Counted from the stretch's first letter, positions 1-8,238 are shown. The stretch: 10,027 bases of DNA from CAYOVG01 sp964407285 (GCA_964407285.1 CAYOVG010000271.1:1-10027); one strand, 5' to 3'. Numbers and translations: made by a program. Notes: generated by a model not told the origin, from the sequence alone.

Positions 1-77
1 GGGGACTTGCCCGTAATTTCTTGGTCTTGCGCCAAAAATCATGCGATTGCCCTGGTACACGATGGGACGGCACTCCT
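1..77. other. Short stretch downstream of cas3; no assignable gene
   Basis: This is what remains between the cas3 stop and the left edge. On the minus strand, one frame stays open from just after the cas3 stop to the edge. It has a GTG at about position 60 and an ATG at 40-42 (beginning MIFGARPRNYG) that could be the start of a next operon gene. A GGAG sequence just after the cas3 stop lies about 12 bases before the GTG, which is rather far. The residues do not look like the start of Cas4, and no CRISPR repeat is recognisable. It is too short to name. Confidence 0.2.
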
Positions 78-2459
78 TCAGCAAGAAAGCGTACTGCGGG
101 ATTCCGGAGCTTTCTCCCCTGCGATCAGGCCGATTCGAGAATCGTATCTGCAGTTCGCCAGAAGGTACGGAAACTGCTTGAGCTTCCCTCCCATTTCAAC
201 AACCGCCGCGGCTCGCTCCAGCAGACCGGATTTCAAAAGCTTGTGGAACATCCCTCGATGAAGGGAGACAAAAAGATTCTCCGCTTGCAGGAATTCCAAT
301 CGAGCCATCCGTTCCTCGTAAAGATTCTGAAACGCGACCGGTAACACGGAAACACCGTCGAATCTTTCGTAGAACTCATCCTCTTCCTTATGCCGCATAA
401 ATGGCATCAGCCGATTGACACTAGCCAGGAATCCCGTTCTGGTTTCTTCATACTTTATTCTGTCCGGCCAGTCGGGATAGACTTTATCGAGCATCTGTTG
501 CAGTTCCCCTTCCTCGATGACCGAAATCCGACCCAACACGTCGATGGTACGTTCCACAACTTCCGAGGGATAGATTAGTCCATCGTATTCACCGCCTTGC
601 GTACATACATATACCGTGCAGATTCCTTTGGTCCTTCGTCTGTTGACCCTGCCGAAACGCTGGATCAAGGCATCGAGCGGCGCGGGCTCACTGAATATGA
701 CGTCGAAATCGATATCAAGACTCACCTCGATGGCCTGCGTGCCCACAAGAAGCCGTACTCGCTCGTCATCAAGCATCTGCTCCTTATCGAATCGGTCCTC
801 GGGAGTAAACCGGGAATGGAGTAAAACGGACTCTTCCGGTTCCACCTCGATCGCGAGACTCCGGAAAGCCGCCTGCGCGTTTGCCACGGTATTGCAGACG
901 ACGATCACTCGCAGTCCTTCCCTCAAGGCCGCGCGGATCAACTCCATCTGATCGAAAATGGAGCCATCGAGCAGTTGTACCCGGTGCCTTGTGAACGTGG
1001 CCAGCAGATCATCGTCGGCCTTTACGGTTTCATAATCCCCATATATTCCGATGGCGTTTCGCAGTTCCGCGAGCATGAAGGATGGAAGAGTCGCCGTCAT
1101 GATCGTCGTCCTGATCTTCAGATGGCGGGTCAGCCATCCCAGCATGACAACGATCTGTGCGAAAGTTTGCACGTCGTAGGCGTGAATTTCGTCAAATATG
1201 AGCATCGCACCGGCAAGCTCCGCGAAACCCGTTTCGAATCCCCTGACCCCGTAGCAGTGCTTGAGGATTTGAAAGGGCGTAACGACCTTGAGCGGATGCA
1301 CCATTTGCCTGTGGAGTTCCTTGAGGCTCTTTATTCGAGATTGGAAATCACGGGTGAATTCGTCCACCTCCTCGTAGTACCGGGCCAGGTACTGACTCAC
1401 CTTTCCATGCATGATCCCGATGTATCGCGTATTGCCGGGCAGAGTCCCTTTCCGTTCGAAGGCTTCAATGAGTCTGCGGTGCATGGCGTTGATGGATGCC
1501 GTGTAGGGCAGTACATAAAATACTCTGCCTTGATGGCCGCTTTGAAATTGCCCGCGTAGCCAGTTCATTGCCGCTTCGGTCTTTCCCGAACCCGTGGGGG
1601 CGATAAGAAAGAGGCTTGACGGCACTGCACCACATTGTTTCTGGTGCGAGTACCACCGCCCTTCGTAACTATCGAGGAAGCTGAAGTTTTCCGGTGCAAG
1701 CCTGGGTATTTCGGTTCTTTTCGCCGATCCCATGTGGTCGCATAACCTGGTCGTTCCCAGCAGCAACATCCTTTGCCAGTACGCCTTCTCATCGGGATGC
1801 CGTGATTCGCCTTTCACGATTGGCGAGGCATGCGACTCGATGGGATTTTCAGCCGATGCGAAGTTCACCGGGACGAACTTAAACCGGCGTTCCGCACCGC
1901 CCGAGACATACCTCCGGTAGTAATCGCGGAAGCGCTTCTTGAGTTCCGCCAGGTACCCGAAATCCAGCAAGCGCCGCATATTCGCGGAAAAATCGAGTGG
2001 ATTGATCCCGGCCGGATTGTATCGCCCATAATCCTCTATCGCCTCTCGTGTATACGAATGAGCCTCCACGAGCGTTTCTAAATCCTTGTGGTGTCCCAGT
2101 ATGGCCAGGCAGACCAGTTCCGCCGGTTCCGGGGGCAATCCGAGCATACCGGCGAAGGGAACGCTGTACAGTTCATGGCGGCCATGCAGCCACTGGTTCC
2201 TTACGCCCTTGAGCACTTTCTGAAACTCCAGATGAGCCTTTCCCCAATCATGCAGATAGACTGCGTAAAATAGCAGATCAAAGAAGTCCGCCATGTCAAG
2301 GATGGAAGGAATGGCGGGCAGAGCCAAGCACAAATCACTGTAAACTCGCAAACAGTCTTCAATGTGATCGAGCAGGCTCGTACCGTCCGACTTGGCCCAA
2401 ATGCGGTTGGAATCGAATGTTGATTCCCGCGATGCCTTGGAATTCGTTTCGATGGCCAT
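78..2459 (-). CDS. cas3: Cas3 HD-nuclease/helicase, type I effector
   Basis: Cas3 is the signature protein of type I CRISPR systems. It is recruited by Cascade to the target R-loop, unwinds DNA with ATP and shreds it with an N-terminal HD nuclease. Both halves are visible in 793 residues. HD domain: H32, HD at 70-71, LHGRHE near 92-96, GHH at 122-124 and the LCDHMGS motif around 239-245. Superfamily 2 helicase: Walker A APTGSGKT at 287-294, DEIH at 423-426, TATLP at 455-459 and QRFGRVNR at 600-607. Length fits a fused HD-helicase. It starts with ATG, preceded at a somewhat long distance by AGGTGAG, and lies 58 bases after cas5 as the last identified gene of the operon. All key motifs look intact, so it should be active. 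Confidence 0.96.
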   Translation of the reverse strand: MAIETNSKASRESTFDSNRIWAKSDGTSLLDHIEDCLRVYSDLCLALPAIPSILDMADFFDLLFYAVYLHDWGKAHLEFQKVLKGVRNQWLHGRHELYSVPFAGMLGLPPEPAELVCLAILGHHKDLETLVEAHSYTREAIEDYGRYNPAGINPLDFSANMRRLLDFGYLAELKKRFRDYYRRYVSGGAERRFKFVPVNFASAENPIESHASPIVKGESRHPDEKAYWQRMLLLGTTRLCDHMGSAKRTEIPRLAPENFSFLDSYEGRWYSHQKQCGAVPSSLFLIAPTGSGKTEAAMNWLRGQFQSGHQGRVFYVLPYTASINAMHRRLIEAFERKGTLPGNTRYIGIMHGKVSQYLARYYEEVDEFTRDFQSRIKSLKELHRQMVHPLKVVTPFQILKHCYGVRGFETGFAELAGAMLIFDEIHAYDVQTFAQIVVMLGWLTRHLKIRTTIMTATLPSFMLAELRNAIGIYGDYETVKADDDLLATFTRHRVQLLDGSIFDQMELIRAALREGLRVIVVCNTVANAQAAFRSLAIEVEPEESVLLHSRFTPEDRFDKEQMLDDERVRLLVGTQAIEVSLDIDFDVIFSEPAPLDALIQRFGRVNRRRTKGICTVYVCTQGGEYDGLIYPSEVVERTIDVLGRISVIEEGELQQMLDKVYPDWPDRIKYEETRTGFLASVNRLMPFMRHKEEDEFYERFDGVSVLPVAFQNLYEERMARLEFLQAENLFVSLHRGMFHKLLKSGLLERAAAVVEMGGKLKQFPYLLANCRYDSRIGLIAGEKAPESRSTLSC

Positions 2460-2517
2460 TGTGGTAGCTCACCTGATTCAGCATCATGATTTCACCAGAA
2501 ATGCGGGAAATAGCCGT

Positions 2518-3198
2518 TCACGGCAACTGTCCCCGGGCTTTCGTGTAGTCATGCCAGTAGATCTCATACTCCAGTTCCGGATCAAAAAAGCCGGGAGCCG
2601 AAACGGGTTCCGTCTGCCGGTAATCGTACTCCAGGAGGAAGAATGGGCGAGTACCGATGTTTCTCCTGGGAATCTCATCCGTAAAGCTGATCGGCAACGC
2701 CTGGATAGGGGCCGAGAGAGGCACGCCGCCCATGGGAACGGCAGTACCTTTGAGTCGATTCAAGACGTTTCGAGGTTCCAGTTCCACTTCGTCGATCGAA
2801 TCCACCGAAGCCAGATCGTTCGACCGGCCGAGGAGCAATTGGAAATAAGGCTTGCGGAATGCCTGCGCCATTTGTTGATCCGTGATGTAAAGCCATAGGG
2901 AATTGTCGAAAAGTATCTGACGCCTGATGACATTGGACTTTGGCGCCAGGGGTGATGCCTTTCCGGTAATCTGATAGATCGTCTCCAGGTCAATTGCCTG
3001 ATGCAGGAAACGAAAAACGAACCCCACCGCCAGGTCATGGGCGCACACGTAACGGCCGGCGGCGCTGGAAATCAGTCCGTATATGGTGGAAAGCGGAGGC
3101 ACGGCCAGCGATGGCTGATACCCGCTAATGAGGTTCGGATAGCGAAACCCGGCCGTCCAGCTCGTGAGGCTGATTCTGTAGGCCCTTACTCCCTTCAT
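2518..3198 (-). CDS. cas5: Cas5, type I-B (Cas5t-like) Cascade subunit
   Basis: Cas5 is a RAMP-fold protein that caps the 5' handle of the crRNA in Cascade and contacts the large subunit. This 226-residue protein has the characteristic Cas5 N-terminus: a first beta strand (RAYRISLTSWTAGFRYP), then LAVPPLSTIYGLISSAAG at about 31-48, where family members carry the P-P-x-S/T-x-x-G-hydrophobic segment. The start is the ATG at 3198, with AAGGGG a few bases upstream, 21 bases after the cas7 stop. Position between cas7 and cas3 is usual for type I-B. Assignment to the Tneap variant rests on similarity of this N-terminus and on the neighbouring Cst1- and Cst2-type genes. Confidence 0.93.
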   Translation of the reverse strand: MKGVRAYRISLTSWTAGFRYPNLISGYQPSLAVPPLSTIYGLISSAAGRYVCAHDLAVGFVFRFLHQAIDLETIYQITGKASPLAPKSNVIRRQILFDNSLWLYITDQQMAQAFRKPYFQLLLGRSNDLASVDSIDEVELEPRNVLNRLKGTAVPMGGVPLSAPIQALPISFTDEIPRRNIGTRPFFLLEYDYRQTEPVSAPGFFDPELEYEIYWHDYTKARGQLP

Positions 3199-3219
3199 AG
3201 CATCCCCTTCCCGGCCGTG

Positions 3220-4278
3220 CTAAGGAATCCGAGGCTTAAGAGCCTCGACATACGCCCGGATTGCCCGGTTGACGGACCCGTAAAATATCTTCTTTTCATT
3301 CTCCTCCGCATATTTCTTGAGTTCGTCTTCAAGGCCGTCCATGAAACCCTGGCGACGGCCGATGTAGACTTTTCCGGCGATCCGATCCGCGTAATCTTCC
3401 ACCACCTGCTTGACGGCATCGATGGAGAAGACGGGCTTGCCGAGATCGTCTTTCGCCAGGTGAGAGAACGGATGATTGCCGCTGTTGAGTGTGGCGAGAA
3501 CAATCAATTTCGGAGTAACGTCGGCCATGTTGCAGGTCTGCATCGCGCCGCCGCTCAGAGTCTCAAGAGCAAGCAAAGATTCTGTGATCCTTTTCACCCT
3601 GATATCCCTGGGCAGTCGGAATAACTTCAGTGGGTTGCCGTTCCTGTCACGGCTGAAAGGATCGTCAATCGCCTCTGCCCCCTCATTGAGAGCGAGCGTT
3701 TTGAGAGCTTCATTTAGGTTCTTGTATCCCGACCGTTCCATCGAAGAAAAAGTCCCGACCTGATCGACGGCGATGGAGAACATTCCCTTCATGACGGCGC
3801 AATACTCGTCCTTGCCGTATGGGACGGCATCCCCTTCCTGGCGCGTCATGGCGGACCAGTGCTGGACGACATTGCTGGGGGAAACGGAAATAAGCACGGA
3901 GTTCTTGAGCGGTGAGACACGGGTCAAAGTAACATTCTCCGTTTTCTTCTTTCCTTTTTCATCTGTTTTTTCCTCTTTGGCCGCGCGCATATACCCGAAG
4001 AGGTCATCATCGGGATACTTAACGGGATTGGCCTCTGTGAAAGCGATTTTGCCCTCCCTGATTACCTGCGACATAACCCATTCGTAATCCTTCTTCAGGG
4101 TCTCCCTCCACCAGTATCTCCAGGCCTGGCCGGATACATAGGCATAACTTTTCCCGGCTTTGAGAACTTTTTTGGTGGCGACGGCATTTTCAAGATGAGT
4201 GCCGGTATCCTTGCCCGCATTGTTGAGCGCCACCACATCCACATCGATAAGCATAAATCCCTGCACGGTGTTCGGCAT
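3220..4278 (-). CDS. cas7: Cas7/Cst2/DevR, type I-B Cascade backbone
   Basis: Cas7 polymerises along the crRNA spacer to form the Cascade backbone. The 352-residue protein shows the Cst2/DevR signature near its N-terminus: a first strand FMLIDVDVVALNNAG (about 8-22), then ENAVATKKVLKAGKSYAYVSGQ, then AWRYWWRETL (about 52-61). A charged Lys-rich segment (EEKTDEKGKKKTE) is probably a loop. I chose the ATG at 4278 because GGAGGGG sits about 6 bases upstream. An upstream ATG at 4299 and a GTG at 4308 are in frame but lack such a site. It lies 90 bases after cas8 and 21 before cas5. Confidence 0.93.
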   Translation of the reverse strand: MPNTVQGFMLIDVDVVALNNAGKDTGTHLENAVATKKVLKAGKSYAYVSGQAWRYWWRETLKKDYEWVMSQVIREGKIAFTEANPVKYPDDDLFGYMRAAKEEKTDEKGKKKTENVTLTRVSPLKNSVLISVSPSNVVQHWSAMTRQEGDAVPYGKDEYCAVMKGMFSIAVDQVGTFSSMERSGYKNLNEALKTLALNEGAEAIDDPFSRDRNGNPLKLFRLPRDIRVKRITESLLALETLSGGAMQTCNMADVTPKLIVLATLNSGNHPFSHLAKDDLGKPVFSIDAVKQVVEDYADRIAGKVYIGRRQGFMDGLEDELKKYAEENEKKIFYGSVNRAIRAYVEALKPRIP

Positions 4279-4368
4279 GGTTTTCCCCTCCGGTTTCATT
4301 GTTTTCACTTCATATTGTCATTGCCGTGGCCGGCGAATGTCGAAACCTCACGGAACAGAATCACGCTG

Positions 4369-4752
4369 TTATTCCTCCAGGTTGAATTCATCCACCGCAT
4401 CGGCTTCCGGCTCCGGAATTTCCACGGTTGATCCATCCGAAATGGCGGTAGGCTCGACGCGTAAATCATGCAGCTTCTCATAAAGGCATATGAGAAGCAG
4501 GTCTCGAGTCTCATACCAGCTCCTGCCGTCCGGGAACAGATAGTCCACGTAATCGGCCAGCCGCACGAAGGGCTCCGGTTCACCGTTCACATAGTGGGCT
4601 TTGGCCAGTCTCAAGATGGCCGCGCGAAGCTGATAGGCGTATCTGGCTCCCTCCACCGGAGTGAGGAACTTTTTATAGTCTCCCTCCCTTTGGGCCAGGG
4701 CTATGATCTTATCCGCTATGCTCCGGATGAGATCGATTTGTTCCTGCCTCAT
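4369..4752 (-). CDS. cas11b: Predicted internal Cas11b small subunit (within cas8)
   Basis: This 127-residue protein shares frame and stop codon with cas8. What the sequence shows is an exact GGGAGG within the cas8 coding sequence (about 4761-4766), spaced 8 bases from an in-frame ATG at 4752. That is a better ribosome site than the one at the start of cas8 itself. The product begins MRQEQIDLIRSIADKIIA and is rich in predicted helix for about 95 residues, then ends in an acidic tail. Published work on type I-B, I-C and I-D systems showed that the Cascade small subunit Cas11 is made from an internal start in the large-subunit gene, and no separate cas11 gene is present here. Size, helical content and position all fit, but translation from this site is inference. 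Confidence 0.6.
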   Translation of the reverse strand: MRQEQIDLIRSIADKIIALAQREGDYKKFLTPVEGARYAYQLRAAILRLAKAHYVNGEPEPFVRLADYVDYLFPDGRSWYETRDLLLICLYEKLHDLRVEPTAISDGSTVEIPEPEADAVDEFNLEE

Positions 4753-5778
4753 TTCTCTAACCTCCCTCATGTAAACCATGACAATCATAATGGGAAAACT
4801 TGCGGTTCGATGCATGCGGACAAGAAGCGGCAATATGGACCTGCCGGTCAACAGGTATTCGTGTACCCTGTTGGAACTCGAACCGTCATAGTCCCTGACG
4901 CCGAGAACCACAGTTTCCTTCTTTCTTACTTCACACCACTCTTCGGTTACGTCATCAAATCGGGATGATCTGCCCAACCTGTAATGCCTTTTGACAAAGC
5001 GGAGCCAGTCGGTCTTGAGGTCCGCCTTGAGCAGGACTCTCTTGAGAAAGGAAAAGACCGGTTTGGGCAGATCGTAGATCTGCACATCGGGTTTGGGGCC
5101 AAAGTTGGTGAAGCGCAAAAGTCTTAGCTGCTGGAGCGGGAGTTCCGAATGATCGAATTTTTCGATCATTCGGGCTGCGAAATGGAACAGCGCGTTGGAT
5201 ACCGCTCTGGGATTCACATATGAAGACTTGAGAATACCATCCGAAGAGTTTCTGGAAATCTTATCCAGGTTTTCCCGAATGACCAGGTCTTGCCAGAGCC
5301 GCTTCGCATATGAATTTTGAACCTGGAGCAGCATCAAGTAATCACCGGACTGCAAAATCCCCAAGGGGACAAAGAAAAGTTTGATCAGGCATTGAGGGCA
5401 TAGAAAAAGTCGCGGCTCGTGGAAATGATGAAAGTTTATAAATTCTCCGGAACCCACGAGGGGACAGGTATCTCTTCCACCCTGCGGCAATGCACCTTCT
5501 CGCCCACAAATTCTACAACACTCCCCGGTCCCGCGGGCGCTCAAAAGGCCCAGATAATATTCAAGAGAGCCTTTCTTCTGAACAGCAGGTTTTCCATATG
5601 CCTTTAAATTGGTGATTTTCGAATGCAGAAAGACGGAGTTGATTGCCCCCTTCCAGCGGTCAACGTAAATTACGGTGGCAAACCCGATTTTCTCCTCCAC
5701 ACTTTCTTGCGGGAGCGTATCCATCACCAGCTTGCCCACATCTACAAAAGGATCTCCCGTATATTCACCCAGCATCAT
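4369..5778 (-). CDS. cas8b1: Cas8b1/Cst1, CXXC-CXXC large subunit of Cascade
   Basis: This is the large subunit of type I-B Cascade, which in related systems recognises the PAM and recruits Cas3. The 469-residue product has the paired zinc-ribbon motif that defines the Cst1 (CXXC_CXXC) family: CRIC at 88-91 and CPQC at 127-130, separated by a His-rich stretch (FINFHHFHEP). The C-terminal 130 residues look mostly helical and probably form the small-subunit-like domain (see the internal Cas11 entry). The start is the ATG at 5778, whose ATGA overlaps the cas6 stop, with a second ATG right behind. The ribosome site before it is weak, suggesting translational coupling to cas6. A longer in-frame extension to 5967 lies inside cas6 and has no start signal, so I leave it out. 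Confidence 0.9.
   Translation of the reverse strand: MMLGEYTGDPFVDVGKLVMDTLPQESVEEKIGFATVIYVDRWKGAINSVFLHSKITNLKAYGKPAVQKKGSLEYYLGLLSARGTGECCRICGREGALPQGGRDTCPLVGSGEFINFHHFHEPRLFLCPQCLIKLFFVPLGILQSGDYLMLLQVQNSYAKRLWQDLVIRENLDKISRNSSDGILKSSYVNPRAVSNALFHFAARMIEKFDHSELPLQQLRLLRFTNFGPKPDVQIYDLPKPVFSFLKRVLLKADLKTDWLRFVKRHYRLGRSSRFDDVTEEWCEVRKKETVVLGVRDYDGSSSNRVHEYLLTGRSILPLLVRMHRTASFPIMIVMVYMREVREMRQEQIDLIRSIADKIIALAQREGDYKKFLTPVEGARYAYQLRAAILRLAKAHYVNGEPEPFVRLADYVDYLFPDGRSWYETRDLLLICLYEKLHDLRVEPTAISDGSTVEIPEPEADAVDEFNLEE
4761..4768 (-). promoter_or_regulatory. Internal ribosome binding site inside cas8
   Basis: The minus strand reads GAGGGAGG here, 8 bases upstream of the in-frame ATG at 4752. 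It encodes part of MREVRE in the cas8 reading frame, so it could be chance, but it is among the strongest Shine-Dalgarno matches in the operon and decides the start proposed for Cas11b. Confidence 0.55.
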
Positions 5779-6497
5779 TTTCTCGTCGCCTTTCCAATGA
5801 CTCCGAATCCCCGTGAAACCGACTTGCCAAGCCCGATTCCTTCGGGAAGCAGTACGTTGGCTTTGAAATTCAGATCGAAGCCCGCCATCTGATAGTCCTT
5901 GAAATGAAAGAACCGCTGCTTGTGCATCGACAAGATCGAAACCTCCACCCTCTCTCGAAGATCCCACTCTATGCCGCCGGCGAAGGAGATGATGTTTCCC
6001 ACCAGTATGCGTTCAAGCAGTTCTCTACGGGCGGAATCACCGGTCAAGCCGATGAACTTCACAAAATTGGGCTCGTTGAGGGCAAACCAGTTCCTGATCC
6101 CGTAGTACACGGGACGGTCACTAAAACCGCAATAAACATAGCTGAACGCAATATCCTTGACCTGAGTTTCTACCCGCCTGCCGTTTATGACCATGTCCCA
6201 GTTGGGCTGCTGGAAGAACTTGAGCATCTCTTCGGCCCCCTCATTGATACAGATCACGGCCGGATTCCCCCGATAAACCTTGTATTGAATTACAGGATAC
6301 CCGTACCGGAACCCATCCTTGAGATGGTTGTGAAACAGCACGTTCTCGCGTCCCACCTTTTCCACCACGGCTGCTCGGAAAGCCGGTATTTCCCGCCTCG
6401 TGAGCTCAAAATCGAACCGGACCACCAAAAGCCGAACCTTTACCATTTCCGGATTCGGCATGGTACCTGAAGAATCGTTCTCCGGAGACATTCTCAT
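5775..6497 (-). CDS. cas6: Cas6 pre-crRNA processing endoribonuclease
   Basis: Cas6 cuts the pre-crRNA within each repeat, leaving an 8-nucleotide 5' handle. The 240-residue protein fits the family in length. Near its C-terminus it has the glycine-rich RAMP loop, LPEGIGLGKSVSRGFGVIG, matching the G-h-G-x5-G-h-G pattern of Cas6 proteins. Candidate catalytic histidines are in LFHNH (56 and 58 in this numbering), but I cannot prove their role. The start is the ATG at 6497 with GGAGGG about 7 bases upstream. A TTG at 6512 is in frame but overlaps that ribosome site, and an internal ATG at 6446 is less well supported. It overlaps cas8 by 4 bases (ATGA). The N-terminal half is divergent, so the call rests mainly on the loop motif and context. 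Confidence 0.87.
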   Translation of the reverse strand: MRMSPENDSSGTMPNPEMVKVRLLVVRFDFELTRREIPAFRAAVVEKVGRENVLFHNHLKDGFRYGYPVIQYKVYRGNPAVICINEGAEEMLKFFQQPNWDMVINGRRVETQVKDIAFSYVYCGFSDRPVYYGIRNWFALNEPNFVKFIGLTGDSARRELLERILVGNIISFAGGIEWDLRERVEVSILSMHKQRFFHFKDYQMAGFDLNFKANVLLPEGIGLGKSVSRGFGVIGKATRK

Positions 6498-6546
6498 GAA
6501 TCTTCCCTCCAAGAATTCCGTACAACAATCAGGCCGCGAGTTCGTC

Positions 6547-6843
6547 TCAAAAAAACCTAGCCAGCAGTTCGTCGTTCACAAGTTTCCTGTCAAACCCCTG
6601 GCCCAGCACCTTCACCCGCTTGAAGTCGTCCTGGCAGAAGGGGAAGAGGTAGACGCTGTCCACTTTCTCGTCTATGAGGGCGCGGCATTTCTCCGAGAGT
6701 TCATCGAAACGGTTGCTCTCCAGTTTCCCCAGGAAGGCGCTCTTTTGCACCCTTTCCAGGCCGTACCGCTTGCACTCCTTCGCGACACGGGTCCGCGCCT
6801 TGTCTTCAACGATGTCGTAAATGATCCATACAAGTACCGGCAT
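6547..6843 (-). CDS. cas2: Cas2, spacer-integration partner of Cas1
   Basis: Cas2 is the small ferredoxin-fold dimer that bridges two Cas1 dimers during spacer integration. The 98-residue product starts MPVLVWIIYDIVEDKARTR, with the conserved Asp at position 10 ending the first strand, followed by the helix ending in YGLERVQKSAFLGKL that is typical of the family. The start is the ATG at 6843, preceded by AAGGAGG. An in-frame extension to 6933 overlaps the end of cas1 and lacks family features. The gene lies 65 bases after cas1 and 49 before cas6. Confidence 0.96.
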   Translation of the reverse strand: MPVLVWIIYDIVEDKARTRVAKECKRYGLERVQKSAFLGKLESNRFDELSEKCRALIDEKVDSVYLFPFCQDDFKRVKVLGQGFDRKLVNDELLARFF

Positions 6844-6908
6844 ACAGCCTCCTTCCGACCCGATCTTCCCGTTCTCCCCGCCCGTTGGGACCCGAGCGGC
6901 CATGGAAA

Positions 6909-7934
6909 TTAGATTTCCTTTATCTCCAGCCACTCCGACCGCTCGTCCCCGGTGCCGGCAAGGAGCATGTTGGCCAACCGATGGGTTTCGTGCTGAATGA
7001 TGTAGCGGCGCTTGACGTTCTTGCGGCGGTATCGCACGGCCTCATCCAGATGGCTGTTCATGGCCTCCACAACCACCGGCTTGCCCGACTGGTTGAGGGA
7101 AACGGCGCCCTCGGCGCTGTCGAAGTACTCATCCTTCATCTGCTTGCCCGTGAAAAGATAGACCGCAGTCTGCTCGCCGAATATCCGGAACGGTTCGATA
7201 AGATCGAAAACAAGGGATTTCTTGTTGTAATTGTCTGTGTGCAGGAAACCGACGTACGGGTCGAGGCCCGAGAGGATGCAGGCTTTCTCGACCAACGAGT
7301 AGAGAATGCCGTAGCAGTAATTGAGGCAGGCGTTGAATGCGTCCTTTGCCGGACGGCGGGACCGCTCCTTGAACCTGTACCGTTCGGGCAGCAGCCCGGA
7401 GATGCATCTGAAATAATTCCTCCCCGCCGTGCCCTCAAATCCCATCAGGCGATTCCGAATGGCATCCATGTCCGTATCCGACCCCGCCGAAAGGCCCTCG
7501 ATGCTCTGCTTCGCCTGTTCCACCGTTTCCATAAAGGAAGAGAAGTGATCTTCTTTTCCGGGGCGGGCATGCATCAATTTTTTCATAAACCGGGTCTGGT
7601 TTTCGATCTTGCGGGATACCATGTCCACCACGAGCTGCAACCCCAGCGGCGTCTCGACCGCTTCGATCTGCCGCCTCCGTATGAGAGCGGTGCTCCCCAT
7701 CTTCGAAAACCATATTCGTCCCACGGGGTCGCCGTATTTATCGAGGAAGATAACGTCGATGTTGTGTTCGAGGGCCATCGCCACAGCTTGGCTGGTGATC
7801 ATGGCCTGATTTGAAATGACGATGCTTTCCACCTTCAGAGGAGATATGTCGAAAGCTTTCTCCTGCTGCTTGAGCCGGAAGCATCCGTCCTTTTGTGTGA
7901 TAAACGTCCCCGGAGTGTTGATGACAAGTTGCAT
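6909..7934 (-). CDS. cas1: Cas1 integrase, first gene of the cas operon
   Basis: Cas1 is the integrase that inserts new spacers at the leader end of the array. The 341-residue protein has the family layout: an N-terminal beta domain (MQLVINTPGTFITQKDGCF), then a helical catalytic domain. The metal-binding set is visible: E167 in RLMGFEGTAGRNYF, H232 in GFLHTDN and D244 in LVFDLIEPFR, with the conserved NACLNYCYGILYS helix between. I chose the ATG at 7934 because GGGGGTA lies just upstream and the protein then begins at the first family strand. An ATG at 7961 would add 9 residues without a ribosome site. The N-terminal wording resembles Cas1 proteins of Cas4-less loci, which fits the absence of cas4 here, though that resemblance is from memory. 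Confidence 0.97.
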   Translation of the reverse strand: MQLVINTPGTFITQKDGCFRLKQQEKAFDISPLKVESIVISNQAMITSQAVAMALEHNIDVIFLDKYGDPVGRIWFSKMGSTALIRRRQIEAVETPLGLQLVVDMVSRKIENQTRFMKKLMHARPGKEDHFSSFMETVEQAKQSIEGLSAGSDTDMDAIRNRLMGFEGTAGRNYFRCISGLLPERYRFKERSRRPAKDAFNACLNYCYGILYSLVEKACILSGLDPYVGFLHTDNYNKKSLVFDLIEPFRIFGEQTAVYLFTGKQMKDEYFDSAEGAVSLNQSGKPVVVEAMNSHLDEAVRYRRKNVKRRYIIQHETHRLANMLLAGTGDERSEWLEIKEI

Positions 7935-8039
7935 TGCATACCCCCAAGTGTCCAGATCCATAGATACCGGAAGATATCCAATCTGTTGCAGGTCCGAAAC
8001 TTATCGGGCTGCGGGGTTCTGTTCCTGTTCCAAAAAAAA

Positions 8040-8045
8040 ATTATA
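8040..8045 (-). promoter_or_regulatory. Candidate -10 box for the cas operon
   Basis: The minus strand reads TATAAT here, an exact sigma-70 -10 match, about 105 bases upstream of the cas1 start. No good -35 box lies 16-18 bases before it. It is followed at once by a run of nine T and sits in an imperfect palindrome centred on GGCC, so the same bases could instead act as a weak intrinsic terminator for read-through from upstream. Confidence 0.3.
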
Positions 8046-8238
8046 GGCCCATAATCTCGACATTTCTGAGGTGAAAAAGTCCGCTATTACTGGGGATGCC
8101 TCGGACTAGGAGACTGTCCGAAAATTCCGATTTCCGGTTAACAAAGAAAAACCGGCCAGTGTGGGGCTCTACCTATTTCGAGGGATCTGGTGTGGGCTTT
8201 GAGAGGGAAATAAGGGACGGCAAACTCAACTTGGAGTC

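Noticed and set aside
975..1559. 194-codon plus-strand open frame opposite cas3
   Set aside because: Antisense to the helicase domain of Cas3; no start signal and no recognisable protein.
4305..4583. 92-codon minus-strand frame crossing from cas8 into the cas8-cas7 gap, considered as an alternative small subunit
   Set aside because: It is out of frame with cas8, has no ribosome site, and its composition (Cys/Arg/Met mix) is not that of a helical Cas11; the in-frame internal start at 4752 is far better.
5904..6470. 188-codon plus-strand open frame opposite cas6
   Set aside because: Shadow of cas6 with no ribosome site; the minus-strand frame has the RAMP glycine loop.
6885..7814. 309-codon plus-strand open frame opposite cas1
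   Set aside because: It is antisense to a Cas1 with all catalytic residues, has no ribosome site and no family features; it reflects codon bias of the true gene.
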